A model generated the notes under the pieces. The model searched no databases, was not told the DNA's origin, and was given only the letters and a program-made list of their open reading frames with translations. This document shows positions 11,370 through 20,952 of a stretch of DNA of 64,000 bases, piece after piece. Source of the stretch: Penicillus capitatus. Its lineage: Eukaryota > Chlorophyta. Both the position numbers and the translations under genes were made by a program. The stretch covers positions 1 through 64,000 of the forward strand of contig OZ287713.1 of NCBI GenBank assembly GCA_965649825.1. The letters run 5' to 3'. Each line of letters opens with the position of its first letter. Position 1 is the first letter of the stretch.

Positions 11370-12608
11370 TTATGTCTGATGTGCCCGTTGCTGGCGGCGA
11401 CGCATTGTACGGCGAGGCGGCGGTGGCGGTAGATTGTTCATGCCCTGTACGGAAAGGATGTGACCTATGAGATCTGCGCGACTTGAACTGGCATGTCGAT
11501 CCACTTCCTTCCCGTTCTTGAAAAAGAGGAAAGAAGGCACATCGAGAATCTTCAACTCCTTGCCCAGCAATGCCAGTTCTGGATCGTCCACGAGCAGGCG
11601 AGCAAAAGAGACATAGCCCTGTCACACCATCAGCTTTGATAGCACGATCCACAGAAACACACGACAGCATACCTGCAATTTCTTTGCAAGGGCAAGAACA
11701 GCAGGATAGATATGAATGCAGGGTTCAGCCCGAGACACAGAAACATCCACGACCTTCAGAACCTTGTCGGTGTTGTCCCCGTCGTGAACGAACGATTCGA
11801 AATCTTCGCGCGTCTTGATCTGGAAGACATGATCGCTTGCATCCGCCCCTCCAGCGTAGGTATTTGCGTAGTACAACACACCTGGATTGTGAGGGTCACA
11901 CATACTAAAGGAGTGAGAAAATTGTTTAGATTCTATCTGGACCTTCTCCCAAATCTTGTTGCAGGTGCAGCGCGCCTCTGTGTTCCCAGAGGAGTTGTCC
12001 CGAGCGATAGAACTGCAGCGTCGGAATCACATCGATGCCCAGTTCATCGCACAGTTCTGCTCCGTTGTCGGTGTCCGACTGTCACACCACACACAAATCT
12101 CGCACATATCATGGACGCAGTAAGCCGAACATCAATGGCAACGAACTTCACGTCCTTGCATTCTCTGGCCGTTCTCTGGAAAACGTGTTTGATCTGACTG
12201 CAGATTTCTTCCATTTCTCGATCCTGGTTTCGCTGATCTTGCTTCCAGTGCAGCTCCACTTCCTCCATCTCGCCCGTATCGCAGACCTCCTCCGACGAGA
12301 CTTCTACCACCACCAGCGATTCTGTCGACTGCATGGCACAGCGACGCGCGCACTCAGCGATGGCTTCGGAAAGGACGACATCATACTTGGAGAACCTGTG
12401 CGGCAAAGTCCGTTCGATCACCCACTTGGACAACACGCTCTTCCACGCGCTGCGACTCGCGCAGACGTCGCTGCAACGCCTGCTCTGCTGTCTCCGATCC
12501 CGAAGCGACACGGAAGCGGCCCCGTCGGCAGCATCTCCCCTCTCGTTTAACGTCGCTCCTCGGTGCGACCAACGGAAGGTTTCGGCGGACAGTCGAGGTG
12601 CGTCTCAT
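11370..12608 (-). CDS. Two-domain thioredoxin-fold protein of plastid type
   Basis: About five exons. The first encodes an Arg/Ser-rich leader (MRRTSTVRRNLPLVAP) that could be an organelle-targeting sequence. The first thioredoxin-like domain has CKDVKFVAID, then ELCDELGIDVIPTLQFYRSG with the cis-proline IP. A linker (EGVLYYANTYAGG) leads to the second domain, where the usual WCGPC is replaced by SRAEPC. It ends with GKELKILDVPSFLFFKNG, RADLIGHIL and a short proline/arginine tail. The layout and the VLYYA linker resemble plant and algal chloroplast thioredoxin-like proteins of the CDSP32 or related kind (family memory, not checked). With no CxxC in either domain, ordinary disulfide exchange is unlikely; one Cys remains in the second. 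The intron inside KKLQ/GYVSF is clean (GTATGC...GACAG). If the assignment holds, it argues for a plastid. Confidence 0.7.
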
Positions 12609-12997
12609 CTTCCCTAGCGTAGTGCGTGCGTGCGTGCGCCTCCTCTCTTCGAGTCACATCCCGTGTGTTTGTGCTCAACGAGGCGTGTTCCATTTCTTGC
12701 CTCTTCTCCAGTTCGTTAGGTTTCTAAACAATGGCGACCGTAGCGCCTAGGGAATCGTGTCCGGGTGATGGTCATGCAATCTGGGAGCAAAGGAATTTAC
12801 GCGTCTCTACTATCAACCCTCAACGACAATTCCGAATACCTACGTCGATTCTATGGCCAATCGAGCACCGTAACTGTATCCGAAACGCAAGACGATGGAT
12901 CGAATCTAAAACTCCTTCCGCCCTAAATCCAGATAACGCCAACCACGACTGCGCGTGTAAACCAGGCGATGAGGACACAAAGTTCACCGTATCCAAA

Positions 12998-13130
12998 GGT
13001 ACACAGCGCAGGGTCCCAGATATCGGAAAGAAAAACCGATAGGCGTACTACTTGAAAGATTCTTACGTGTTCAAGCGACGTTACACAATGCCAAACTATG
13101 TTCTTATTCAACAAGAATAAAGAGAGCTCG
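12998..13130. repeat. Flank repeat of unclassified mobile element, copy 1
   Basis: This segment recurs at 15,610-15,745 with about 90% identity by eye: a phrase with AGGGTCCCA, then CGATAGGCGTACTACTTGAA, then CAAGCGACGTTACACAATGC and CTTATTCAACAAGAAT. Both copies run straight into a unit starting GAGCTC, so it looks like a terminal or near-terminal part of an element. Confidence 0.75.
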
Positions 13131-13340
13131 TGGCGGCCCCTCGCAAGGGAAAAACAACAGGGGGGAGGGAGCTCGTGGCGGCCCCTCGCAAGGGAAAACA
13201 ACAGGGGGGAGGGAGCTCGTGGCGGCCCCTCGCAAGGGAAAACAACGGGGGGAGGGAGCTCGTGGCGGCCCCTCGCAAGGGAAAACAACAGGGGGGAGGG
13301 AGCTCGTGGCGGCCCCTCGCAAGGGAAAACAACAGGGGGG
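13124..13340. repeat. 44-bp minisatellite, five units
   Basis: Five head-to-tail units of about 44 bp, each starting GAGCTCGTGGCGGCCCCTCG and containing CAAGGGAAAACAACAGGGGG; differences between units are one or two bases. The related element copy at 15,740 holds a single diverged unit, so the array expanded in place. All frames stay open across it on both strands, giving misleading repetitive ORFs. Confidence 0.9.
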
Positions 13341-14094
13341 CCGGCGACCCAGAATTCCCCTTCCGCAAAGCGCTGTCGCTCACCGAATTCCTGGAAGCCG
13401 TAGCTGCGAATAACCGGCTCCTCCGGGCCGTGTGCGGAGTTCTCTCCGCAGTATGTGCGACACTAGAAATGTGGCACGCCGAGGCTCGTAAGTAGTAAAG
13501 AATTTGCACGGGTGCTCCGGAAAGCGTTTGCGAGTGCAAAGAAAAAAGCAATAGGCCTAGAACACACAAGAGAAAAAAGACGAACGCCGCGCGAGGAAGA
13601 AAAGCCACGGTGCCTGCGAGAACACAAAGGCAAACGAAAAGACGCACGTCGAGCCGCGGCGACGATCGATGTCTAGGTCTTTGAGCCACGACTCCGGAGA
13701 CCCGGGGTATGGCGGCGCGGCAGTGCATCATCCACCGCCGCCGAGGAATGCAGAAGAGCGACGCGCCCGCCATCAGTCTCTTCCCGCGACTATCACTCCT
13801 CCGACCGTCGCTCTCCGTCGACCGAGTCCCGATCCTCCGTCTCATCCGTCCCCAGGCGGCACCGCATCCACTCTTTCCAGCCGTCCAACGAGCTAGGTCT
13901 CCGAATCTCTCCGCGCTGAGAAGACCCCGTTGCCAACCGCTTCTCCGCAGTCTTGCCCATTCGACAAAGGCTTCGACTCATCAGACATCAACAATTGGAC
14001 CAGTATATCCTCCGACGTATCCTCACCCGACCCTCTCGACCGCCTGGGCACTTCAACTACGGCCTCGACCTCTTCCGAGAGCGGAAAGAACCTT

Positions 14095-15084
14095 CTACCG
14101 ATTTCGTTTCGGTTTTTCTTTCCACTCTGAAAGCCTCTGCTCTCTTGCCGGAGTAGACCTGAGACCGTGCAGATCTCTTACCCTCTTGCATCTAGCCCTC
14201 TCCCTCTCGTAGGTTTCGCGCAACCGGTATCTTTTCACTCCACGAACCGTTTCCGTATTCATCTGAACGCCTGCCATGTGATTCCGTATCCCACTAGCAT
14301 CAGTGCCTGCGGTCACCGCACCATCCGCAGCGTCCTCCTCGCCCGGCTGCGGCTCGCCGCTGCCCTCGCCCGGCTGCGGCTCCAGTGAAGGCGGAGAGGG
14401 GGCTTCCAAGGCAAGTGAAACCATACGTATAAATCGTAGACCATTTAAGTCCGCATGCGTTTGGCGGTACCTCGCCTTACCGCCACCCCAATAACGTAAG
14501 TATAGTACAGCGAGGGCGAGGTTCTCAAACGTGGCATGTGGATCATTCGAGAACCCTTCTCGCCGTACCGTATCGTCGAGCGCAACCAAAATAGCCGCCC
14601 ATGTAATTGCGACTCTCTCGCCTTTGTCGTCAATAACTCTACATTGGTAGTAGCGATTCTGCGTTTGCGGGGTGATCCAAGCACACCACCGATCTAGTTG
14701 GTGAATCAAAGAAACAATTAGGACTATTGATTTGTAGTCAGTAAACGGAAAAGGAACCTGCCCAGTACTAGTACCGACCCACGAACAGTGACTCCGGAAC
14801 TCTGCTTTCTTTAACAGCCTTGTCAAACGTTGAAGTTCTCGGCACGAAATTGGACGCGCTTTGAGAACTCTGAAAATAGCCTGGCCGAGCACCATCTCTT
14901 CGACGACCAACCACCTCTTAAAGCAGGTAGTTTTCTTTGGCGCTGTTGATACCGGCTGTGTACTCTCGACGAAAGCAAAGTTTCGGAAAGGGTGCACAAG
15001 AGCAGAAACTACCTTTCTTCCAAGACTTCTAAAGCACGTTAGACTGCGAGCAGAAAAATGCCAGAAACCCGTTAAAGCAAGCAA
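14095..15084 (-). CDS. Mobile-element protein of unknown family, full copy
   Basis: A 329-codon frame. Its C-terminal third recurs as the 109-codon frame at 15,747-16,076, so it belongs to a repeated element, not a single-copy gene. Visible features are a hydrophobic N-terminal stretch, a Trp/Tyr-rich middle (DRWCAWITPQTQNRYYQC), an acidic Pro/Gly/Glu-rich linker with EPQPGEG repeats, and a basic, probably helical end (YRLRETYERERARCKRVRDL). No reverse transcriptase, transposase or integrase motif is present. It could be a Gag- or capsid-like protein; I cannot say which. The frame closes shortly before the conserved region ends, so this copy may be slightly damaged. Confidence 0.45.
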   Translation of the reverse strand: MLALTGFWHFSARSLTCFRSLGRKVVSALVHPFRNFAFVESTQPVSTAPKKTTCFKRWLVVEEMVLGQAIFRVLKARPISCRELQRLTRLLKKAEFRSHCSWVGTSTGQVPFPFTDYKSIVLIVSLIHQLDRWCAWITPQTQNRYYQCRVIDDKGERVAITWAAILVALDDTVRREGFSNDPHATFENLALAVLYLRYWGGGKARYRQTHADLNGLRFIRMVSLALEAPSPPSLEPQPGEGSGEPQPGEEDAADGAVTAGTDASGIRNHMAGVQMNTETVRGVKRYRLRETYERERARCKRVRDLHGLRSTPAREQRLSEWKEKPKRNR

Positions 15085-15609
15085 GAAGAGCCTGAATGTG
15101 ATAGAACGGAAAAACCCTTAAGCGATTTCTTAAATACCCCTCCGTTGCCTAAAACCTACTACGGAGTAGCTAAGGGGAAGCTACAGTAAAGAAGCTTCTG
15201 AGAAGCTGTAGGGAAGAAAGGTTTTGGCATCCTATTGTTCACCTTTCACTTGAGGATGGGTGGTGTTGTGTTAAGTGTAAAACGACGGTCATAACCTATG
15301 CCGCAGAGATTGCTTGGACGCTCGGACAACGCAGACTATATCGTTTCAGATGACAAATTGCACGCAAATAGATGTGACCAAGTCCCGTGATTCTGCTCTG
15401 GCGATGACGGAGAGTCGTCTGACTCTGGCGCTCCGCGTGCGCGCGAACGCGTTTGTGCAAAAGCGGAGGAACTGTCGAGTCAAAGCTAAGACTACTTACA
15501 CGGTGCGTACAGTCATTAAATACCCCTCGAGCCCGCGGACCGCTGTCATGTCAGGAAGCCGACAGCCTGTCCGGTCCGCGGGGCCACAACCGTTGTCATC
15601 CACCCGTCA

Positions 15610-16200
15610 GGTACACAGCTCAGGGTCCCAAGTATCAGAAAAAAAAAAAGAAAAACGATAGGCGTACTACTTGAATGATTCTTACGAGTTCAAGCGACGT
15701 TACACAATGCCAAACTGTGTTCTTATTCAACAAGAATGGAGGGAGCTCATGACGGCCCCCTCGACAAGGCAAAAGGCAGTAACATCTTCACCGACCCTCT
15801 CGACCATTTGAGCATTTCCATTACGTTCTCGACCTCTTCAGGGGACGGGAAGAACCTTCTACTCGCTTTCGTTTGGGTTTTTTCTTTCCGCTCTGATAGC
15901 CTCTGCTCTAGTGCCGGAGTAGACCTGAAACCGAACAGATCTCTGATCCTCTTGCATTTTGCCCTCCCCCTTTCGTAGATTTCACGCAACCGGTACTTTT
16001 TCACTCCACGAAACGTCTCCGTATCCATCGGAACACCTGACATGTGACTCCGTGTCTCGTTACTACCAGTGCTCATCCCTGCGGTCGCCGCATCATCGGC
16101 TGCGTCTGCCTCGGCCTCCGGCTGCGGCTTGCCTCTCCCCTCGTTTAGCGTCCCATCCGGCTGCGGATCCCGCCCGCTCCCCTCGCCCAGCTCTCCGGCC
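15610..16200. mobile_element. Second, shorter copy of the same unclassified element
   Basis: It contains the flank repeat (15,610-15,745), one diverged unit of the 44-bp repeat, then 15,790-16,200, which matches 13,990-14,400. On the minus strand it encodes a 109-codon piece (15,747-16,076) matching the end of the protein at 14,095-15,084. The substitutions include synonymous-looking ones (RLREIYERGRAKCKRIRDL versus RLRETYERERARCKRVRDL). Compared with copy 1 it lacks the minisatellite expansion and about 650 bp after it. Confidence 0.65.
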
Positions 16201-17623
16201 GGCTAGTCTAAAGTCCCTTTTGCTGCGCATCTTTGGCCGGTTCTTCCGAAGTTTCAACGACGTCGTTTTCGAGCAGGTCTGCTGCTGGTGCACGGCGCTA
16301 TGATAGTATACGTACTGGTGAGAATGTGCTGTCGTAGAACGCTTTTTCGTCGAAGAAATCAAGTTCAGAAAGTTTGAGCTTTGTCAGCGGCGGGAACTCT
16401 TCGATACACACTCTCGGCCCTGACCACACCTCTGTCCTAGATGGAAATGGCGGGCATTGAAATGACAGGAAGCGGGAGCAGATGGCAAACTACTTCATTT
16501 GATACTATCCTCCATAGCGATCATCTTTCTTCTTGAGGGGACGTGATGCAGATTTGTTCTGACCGCGGTTTTTGACTGACTTCAGCTCACTCCGTCTCCT
16601 TCTGGTTCGCAGGCAATCCGCAGCGGAAAGCGGTTCTCCGACGTCGAAGAAGACGGCCGACGGTCAGAGCGAAGACGTGCAGGAGGAATGTTTTTTTTCT
16701 GTGGGTAGAGATGGCCAGCGACGAAACTGAGTCGAGGCGAGAAAGGCGACATTGAACTAAAGTCGTCAAACGAAATCAGTGAAGTGAGATCCCTCGAGGC
16801 TGGGACAAGTCCTTACTCCTGCCGTGGGAGAAAACTATAGCAGTCATCTAAGCACGAAGGCAATCGGAAGTTACTCCCTTCCAGACCACCCGCACTTATG
16901 TCAGTCTAGTTCGAAGAGTGTTTTCGGGCGGTTTTTACACAATTGGCTGCCCGAACTTCTTGGGTGTTTTTTTCTATTTCCCCTGACGGGGCATGGTACA
17001 TGTTCATTCAAACGCCATGTAAACGAGGAATTATATATATCTTCCATAGCGACAAGCATGGCGTAATCGGCACCTCTCTTGCCGACGCCACTAATGGCCA
17101 CACACGCACCGCTCCCCCGCACTCCATCGCCGAAGGAGAGCTTAGAAAGAATCTCATTTTTCCTTCGCTTCCTCGGATGTCGAATAACCGAGGCATACTA
17201 TCTCTGAAGGAAGAGGTTAAAGATTTCGGCCGACAAACTCGAAAGGTCTTCCCTTTTTCAATGTACCACGTTCTGTCTGTCAGGCGGTCGAAATCGTGTG
17301 CGTTTGTGCAGCTATGAGTTGCAGAGAAGATAAACGACTGACAAAACTCAGAATGGGATTCTATCCGAGGATCATGTTCTTGGCATCCACTGCATACACA
17401 TCTTTTAGTGTGGGATCATCCTTAGCCAGGGCAAAGATCCCCGCAGAATCATGATCGACGCCGCACAGTTTCGATGGTACGGATTCGGATGCTGTCAAGT
17501 CTGCGACCTTACAAGAAATCCACACTCTAGCCCGTGCTGTTCATAAAACAGCGAGCGATGCTCCGCTAGATGGCGACCACTTTATTAAATAAATAGATAA
17601 TGTGACTCCTCATATGAGCTTTA
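16201..17623. other. Mostly non-coding region with one possible exon
   Basis: No complete gene is supported over about 1.4 kb. At 17,353-17,530 the minus strand reads an uninterrupted 50-odd residue stretch containing DHDSAGIFALAKDDP and VYAVDAKNMILG, then a stop. It is preceded by a plausible acceptor and has the feel of a real C-terminal exon, but I found no partner exon and do not recognise it. The small frames at 16,824-17,317 show no family resemblance. Confidence 0.3.
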
Positions 17624-18909
17624 CTACATTGGGTACAGAACAACAAACTCGCGAGTGTAAGCTTTACTGCCGTTTGCTACTGAATGAGGGTCCGGATCGC
17701 AACTCTCGCTGCACGAGTAGACAGCGATGGTACCCCTAAAGAGACACGGTCGCTTTTAAATAGCTTCATTGAAAAGGGATCTCTGCTACCAGTCGTAAGT
17801 GTTCTCCTCTGGACCCAAGAAATGAAGAAGCTGAGGCAGAACCTGAAATTCAAATCGACGTGGTGCGCCACACCGTTCGCAGTCTGGAATGTCCTGGAGA
17901 TTTGGATGTTGTTTGTTGGGCAACAGTGGCTCCACGCCGTCTTCAAAGCAGTAACGAATGCACTGACTCGGCGCCTTAGCAACGCGTTCCTGAAACTCCT
18001 GTCGAGGCGAAGTTAAATAACGTTCCATGAACACTGCACGTACCGCGAAATCTTTCTGCTCGGGACTCAGTATCCTTTCGGCAAAGGAGATGTCTTCCGG
18101 GTCGATCTCCGCTACTGTCCCGACCGGACTAAAGGTAAAGAATGTCCCAGGGATGTTTGTCAGGAAGCGAGCGTCATACCTAAGTGGCGGCAGTTCTGAT
18201 GAAGGCATGTCGTTGATGAACTCCTCCCGAATGGAAATGTTTAGTTCAGGAAAGAGAAGGATATCTGAAGATGGCAGTGAGGGACTCGCATCGACGGATG
18301 CATTTAACAAGGCGTCTTCGTACACCTGCACCTTCCAAGGGTCATCAACCACATAAGCCTCCTGACAACGGCAGATCCTTCTTTTTAAAGACGGTCGTGC
18401 GAACGTACAGATAAACGAGGTGGAATCTGATCCGAGTTGAGCGGGGGCATGGGGCTGTAAAACGGATTCTCCCTCTTCATCTGACTGCGATAGGCGACAC
18501 ATCCACCTTCAGTGGTGATCTCGCTCCCCTGGAGAGTGACAACATTCAGAAGCGTGTGCGATGTGACAAATCATTGGTTGACTTTGGGAGACACGAATAG
18601 GAAGATTGTCCGATGAAAGGCCTGGTCCAGTTCGAAGACGGGGGCATAGATTTGTAAGAGGAATCTCATAAGTCTATTCGTCGAAGGACAGCGAAGCTGG
18701 TTCTCCCTTGGCAGGTCTACGGGGTCGAGCCAGGCGGGTCGTCCCCCCACTTTGGATGGAAATCGGTGCCGCAGGAGCGCTTTTGCATCGCTGGCCTTCT
18801 GTACAAAGCCCAGAAGCCAGGGGGAATTGCTTAGGGACAACGTCCGGTCGAGCCCGGCTGCTAGGTCCTGCGAAACCTCGGATGCCTCTGTATCAGACTC
18901 GTCCGACAT
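17624..18909 (-). CDS. PDCD2: PDCD2-like protein (ribosomal protein uS5 chaperone family)
   Basis: Four exons: 18909-18583, 18528-18409, 18361-17790 and 17735-17624. All junctions preserve the family sequence. The N-terminal TYPP-type domain shows FPSKVGGRPAWLDP, RFLLQIYAP and FHRTIFLFVSP. A linker (RSQMKRENPFYSP) is followed by the C-terminal domain with CIRYCFEDGVEPLLP, CERCGAPRRFEFQVLPQLL, a split tryptophan codon and TIAVYSCSESC, ending YTREFVVLYPM. PDCD2 proteins act as dedicated chaperones for uS5 (RPS2) during 40S assembly (established for the family). The cysteine pairs for zinc are reduced in the N-terminal half, where LRCPSTN and FVSPK stand in place of Cys pairs. Introns are 47-54 nt. 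The start codon follows GTCACATC. Confidence 0.92.
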
Positions 18910-19440
18910 GATGTGACGTCGGCGTCTACATCGTCTGAACCAATCGCTGCTTCTGCCAATCGAATCATCACGTTCGAAAACGTTTTGATCAGCGTGTACC
19001 CGTCGCGGTCGAATCGTTCAATCTCAAGTTCTCGGCCAAAAACCTTGGATCCAAAACTACCATGTAACGCAGTCATATCACCGCGCGACGTCTTTCGTAT
19101 CCCGCAAAGCGCCAATTATCATTTTGGCTGGTCGATCGCAGCGACGGAAATGAGGACACGAAAAGCCATCACGTATCACGATCTACATACGTGATGGTAT
19201 GCAGCGTCCCTTCGCCTTCGATAGCAATATTCATCACGGCAAACGCACGCGCTCATCTTGCGCAATGTAATAGAAGTCATCGATCTTCAGTTCGCGATTG
19301 AGGCGATCCATGGCATCGTCGTCAATATCACTATCCATCTTGCCCTTTAGGAACTTGCTCAACACCGCTACGCCGCTCCTGCTCTCATTGTAGTCGAGCC
19401 CGGGTTCGAGGCAACGTCAAGTTAAGCTCTGAAACTAAAC
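18861..19440 (-). CDS. Possible small unknown gene overlapping the PDCD2 start
   Basis: Minus-strand stretches with protein-like composition. One holds SGVAVLSKFLKGKMDSDIDD and FYYIAQDERVRL near 19,390-19,240, then VMNIAIEGEGTLHTITY. An exon with GSFGSKVFGRELEIERFDRD and IRLAEAAIGSDDVDADVT runs into the PDCD2 start region. They would need two introns to join, and I cannot place the start. If real, its last exon overlaps PDCD2 exon 1 by about 50 bp in another frame. I do not recognise the family. Confidence 0.3.
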
Positions 19441-19470
19441 AACCGAACGAGCGAATGCCTAACGTTGATT

Positions 19471-19719
19471 TTAGTCCAAAGATAGACCATCTTCAATCTT
19501 GACCTCAACAACATCGCTGAACAATTGCACTACACGAGCTATACGAGCGAACAAGAAACCGTCGAGGAAGTAGAACACCGTGTGAATGAAATGGAAGAAG
19601 CAGCCTATGACGCGAGGATGTCTATCATATGCATACACCAGTGGCACCACTAGAAAAGCAAAGGACGCGCTGCGCTCAACCATCGCATCGTTCATCTCCA
19701 CGCAGAAACCACCATCCAA
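19471..19719 (-). CDS. Possible small hydrophobic protein fragment
   Basis: An 82-codon frame with two hydrophobic stretches (FAFLVVPLVYAYD and FHFIHTVFYFLDGFLF) and an acidic end. It lies opposite the 5' side of the synthetase pseudogene. It could be one membrane-protein exon or chance; no family recognised. Confidence 0.2.
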   Translation of the reverse strand: MDGGFCVEMNDAMVERSASFAFLVVPLVYAYDRHPRVIGCFFHFIHTVFYFLDGFLFARIARVVQLFSDVVEVKIEDGLSLD

Positions 19720-19739
19720 GCTAGTTCAGTTGATCCTGC

Positions 19740-20700
19740 CACCCCGTTGCTGAAATGCCGATCAGAGATGGGCCTGACGGAGTGGGACACACGGGGCATT
19801 TCTCGCCCATGTTTCATTTGATGGACGCCTTTGGGATCTACTCCTTGACCATGGTGGGCGGAGAGTACATTTTGCTGCCCCACTTCACACCACAATCGGC
19901 ACTGAAAACCATCGGTATGGGTTCTATGACTTAGACTTCAGATGCTGGATCCGCGGTGTTGGCTCTAGACATGCATCGAGTCTTCTGTACCAATGCCGCA
20001 TCGACAGTTGTGACCATGATGGTGAACAATCCCTCCATCCACACTGCGGTTCTGAGCAGTCTGCTGTGACATCCTGTGGCGGATCACCGCAATCAACGGC
20101 AATCATCAAATCCGCCTGTGCTGCTTTCGGCTGCGAATTCTTTCTCTTCTACTGAATGACAGAATGCTGCGGAAAAATCTCCGTGTCCATTCTGCCCTCA
20201 GACGAATGTCTTCATCAGACGTCCGACGACGAAAAACTCGAGAATACAAATACATCTGGCCGGCCGTTGGTTCTCCATCGCCCACATGGTACAGTTTTCT
20301 TTGCTCCTCTCGAAATCGGTGCCGCCCAATTAAGCATCAGTGATTTTATGGAGCACGTGAAGACCGGTACAACTCCTTCGAAGCAGCTTAGAATGTTGCG
20401 AGCATTCAAATCGGACATTCCTGATGAAGAATAGAACCAGGTCGTCCTCAATGACATGCACAAATCAAATCTCCTTGAGAGACTCATGAAGAGGCATCCA
20501 GCACGCCAGATCTTCAAAGGACCCATGTCCCTGCCCGAAGACCGACTGTGAAATCTCTTCCTGAATGCAGCCCCGTTCCATTTGTCAGGGAAGCATCTCT
20601 TATACACCGATCGAACTCGGCCACACGGAGTGCAGCTGACGCCTAAGGACCGAAAGATCACATTGATGCATTTGATCCAAGCGATCCAGTTGCTGATGGA
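19740..20700 (+). pseudogene. Acyl-CoA synthetase (AMP-forming) fragment, broken
   Basis: The reading HFSPMFHLMDAFGIYSL, MVGGEYILLPHFTP, FCTNAASTVVTMMVNNP, a glycine pair in SCGGSP and YxMTECCGKISVSILP is the central part of ANL-superfamily acyl-CoA ligases. An intron of about 54 nt (GTATGG...CTCTAG) between KTI and DMHRVF is still spliceable. The gene is damaged. The frame shifts near 20,070, where the third stretch runs into TGA. The invariant glycine of YGMTE is a TGA at 20,153-20,155. Two more stops (TAG at about 20,432 and a TGA near 20,548) lie in the same frame before about 20,700. The upstream P-loop-like TSGTTGLPK region is absent, so it is also truncated. The last 300 bp of conserved-looking frame I cannot assign. 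Confidence 0.7.
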
Positions 20701-20952
20701 AATGTGATGTGTTCGAGTTAAAACCGTAGAGGTGGTGAATGTGTACGTACAAGTCGATGCGATTCTCAGTGTACAACACTCAAGAAATGATTAAGGAAAC
20801 ACAGACAGACCGTTGCCTAGCCTAAGCCGAATGGTGCCAGAACTGTGCATCGAACTATGAAGATATTGTCCAACAGCAAAAGCAGATTTAGGCACACGTC
20901 TTCCCTTCATAAATGTGGCGCCTTTATCGTGTTGATACAAAAGAAAGTCTTT

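Noticed and set aside
13098-13500. Several overlapping ORFs with GGPSQGKTTGG-type repeats as a repetitive structural protein
   Set aside because: They come from the 44-bp minisatellite being open in every frame on both strands; no start context, no conservation in the other element copy.
20153-20155. TGA reassigned to glycine or another amino acid
   Set aside because: TGA terminates intact genes here (for example HPR, eIF3g, BioF), and the same locus also has a frameshift and a TAG, so it is a pseudogene.
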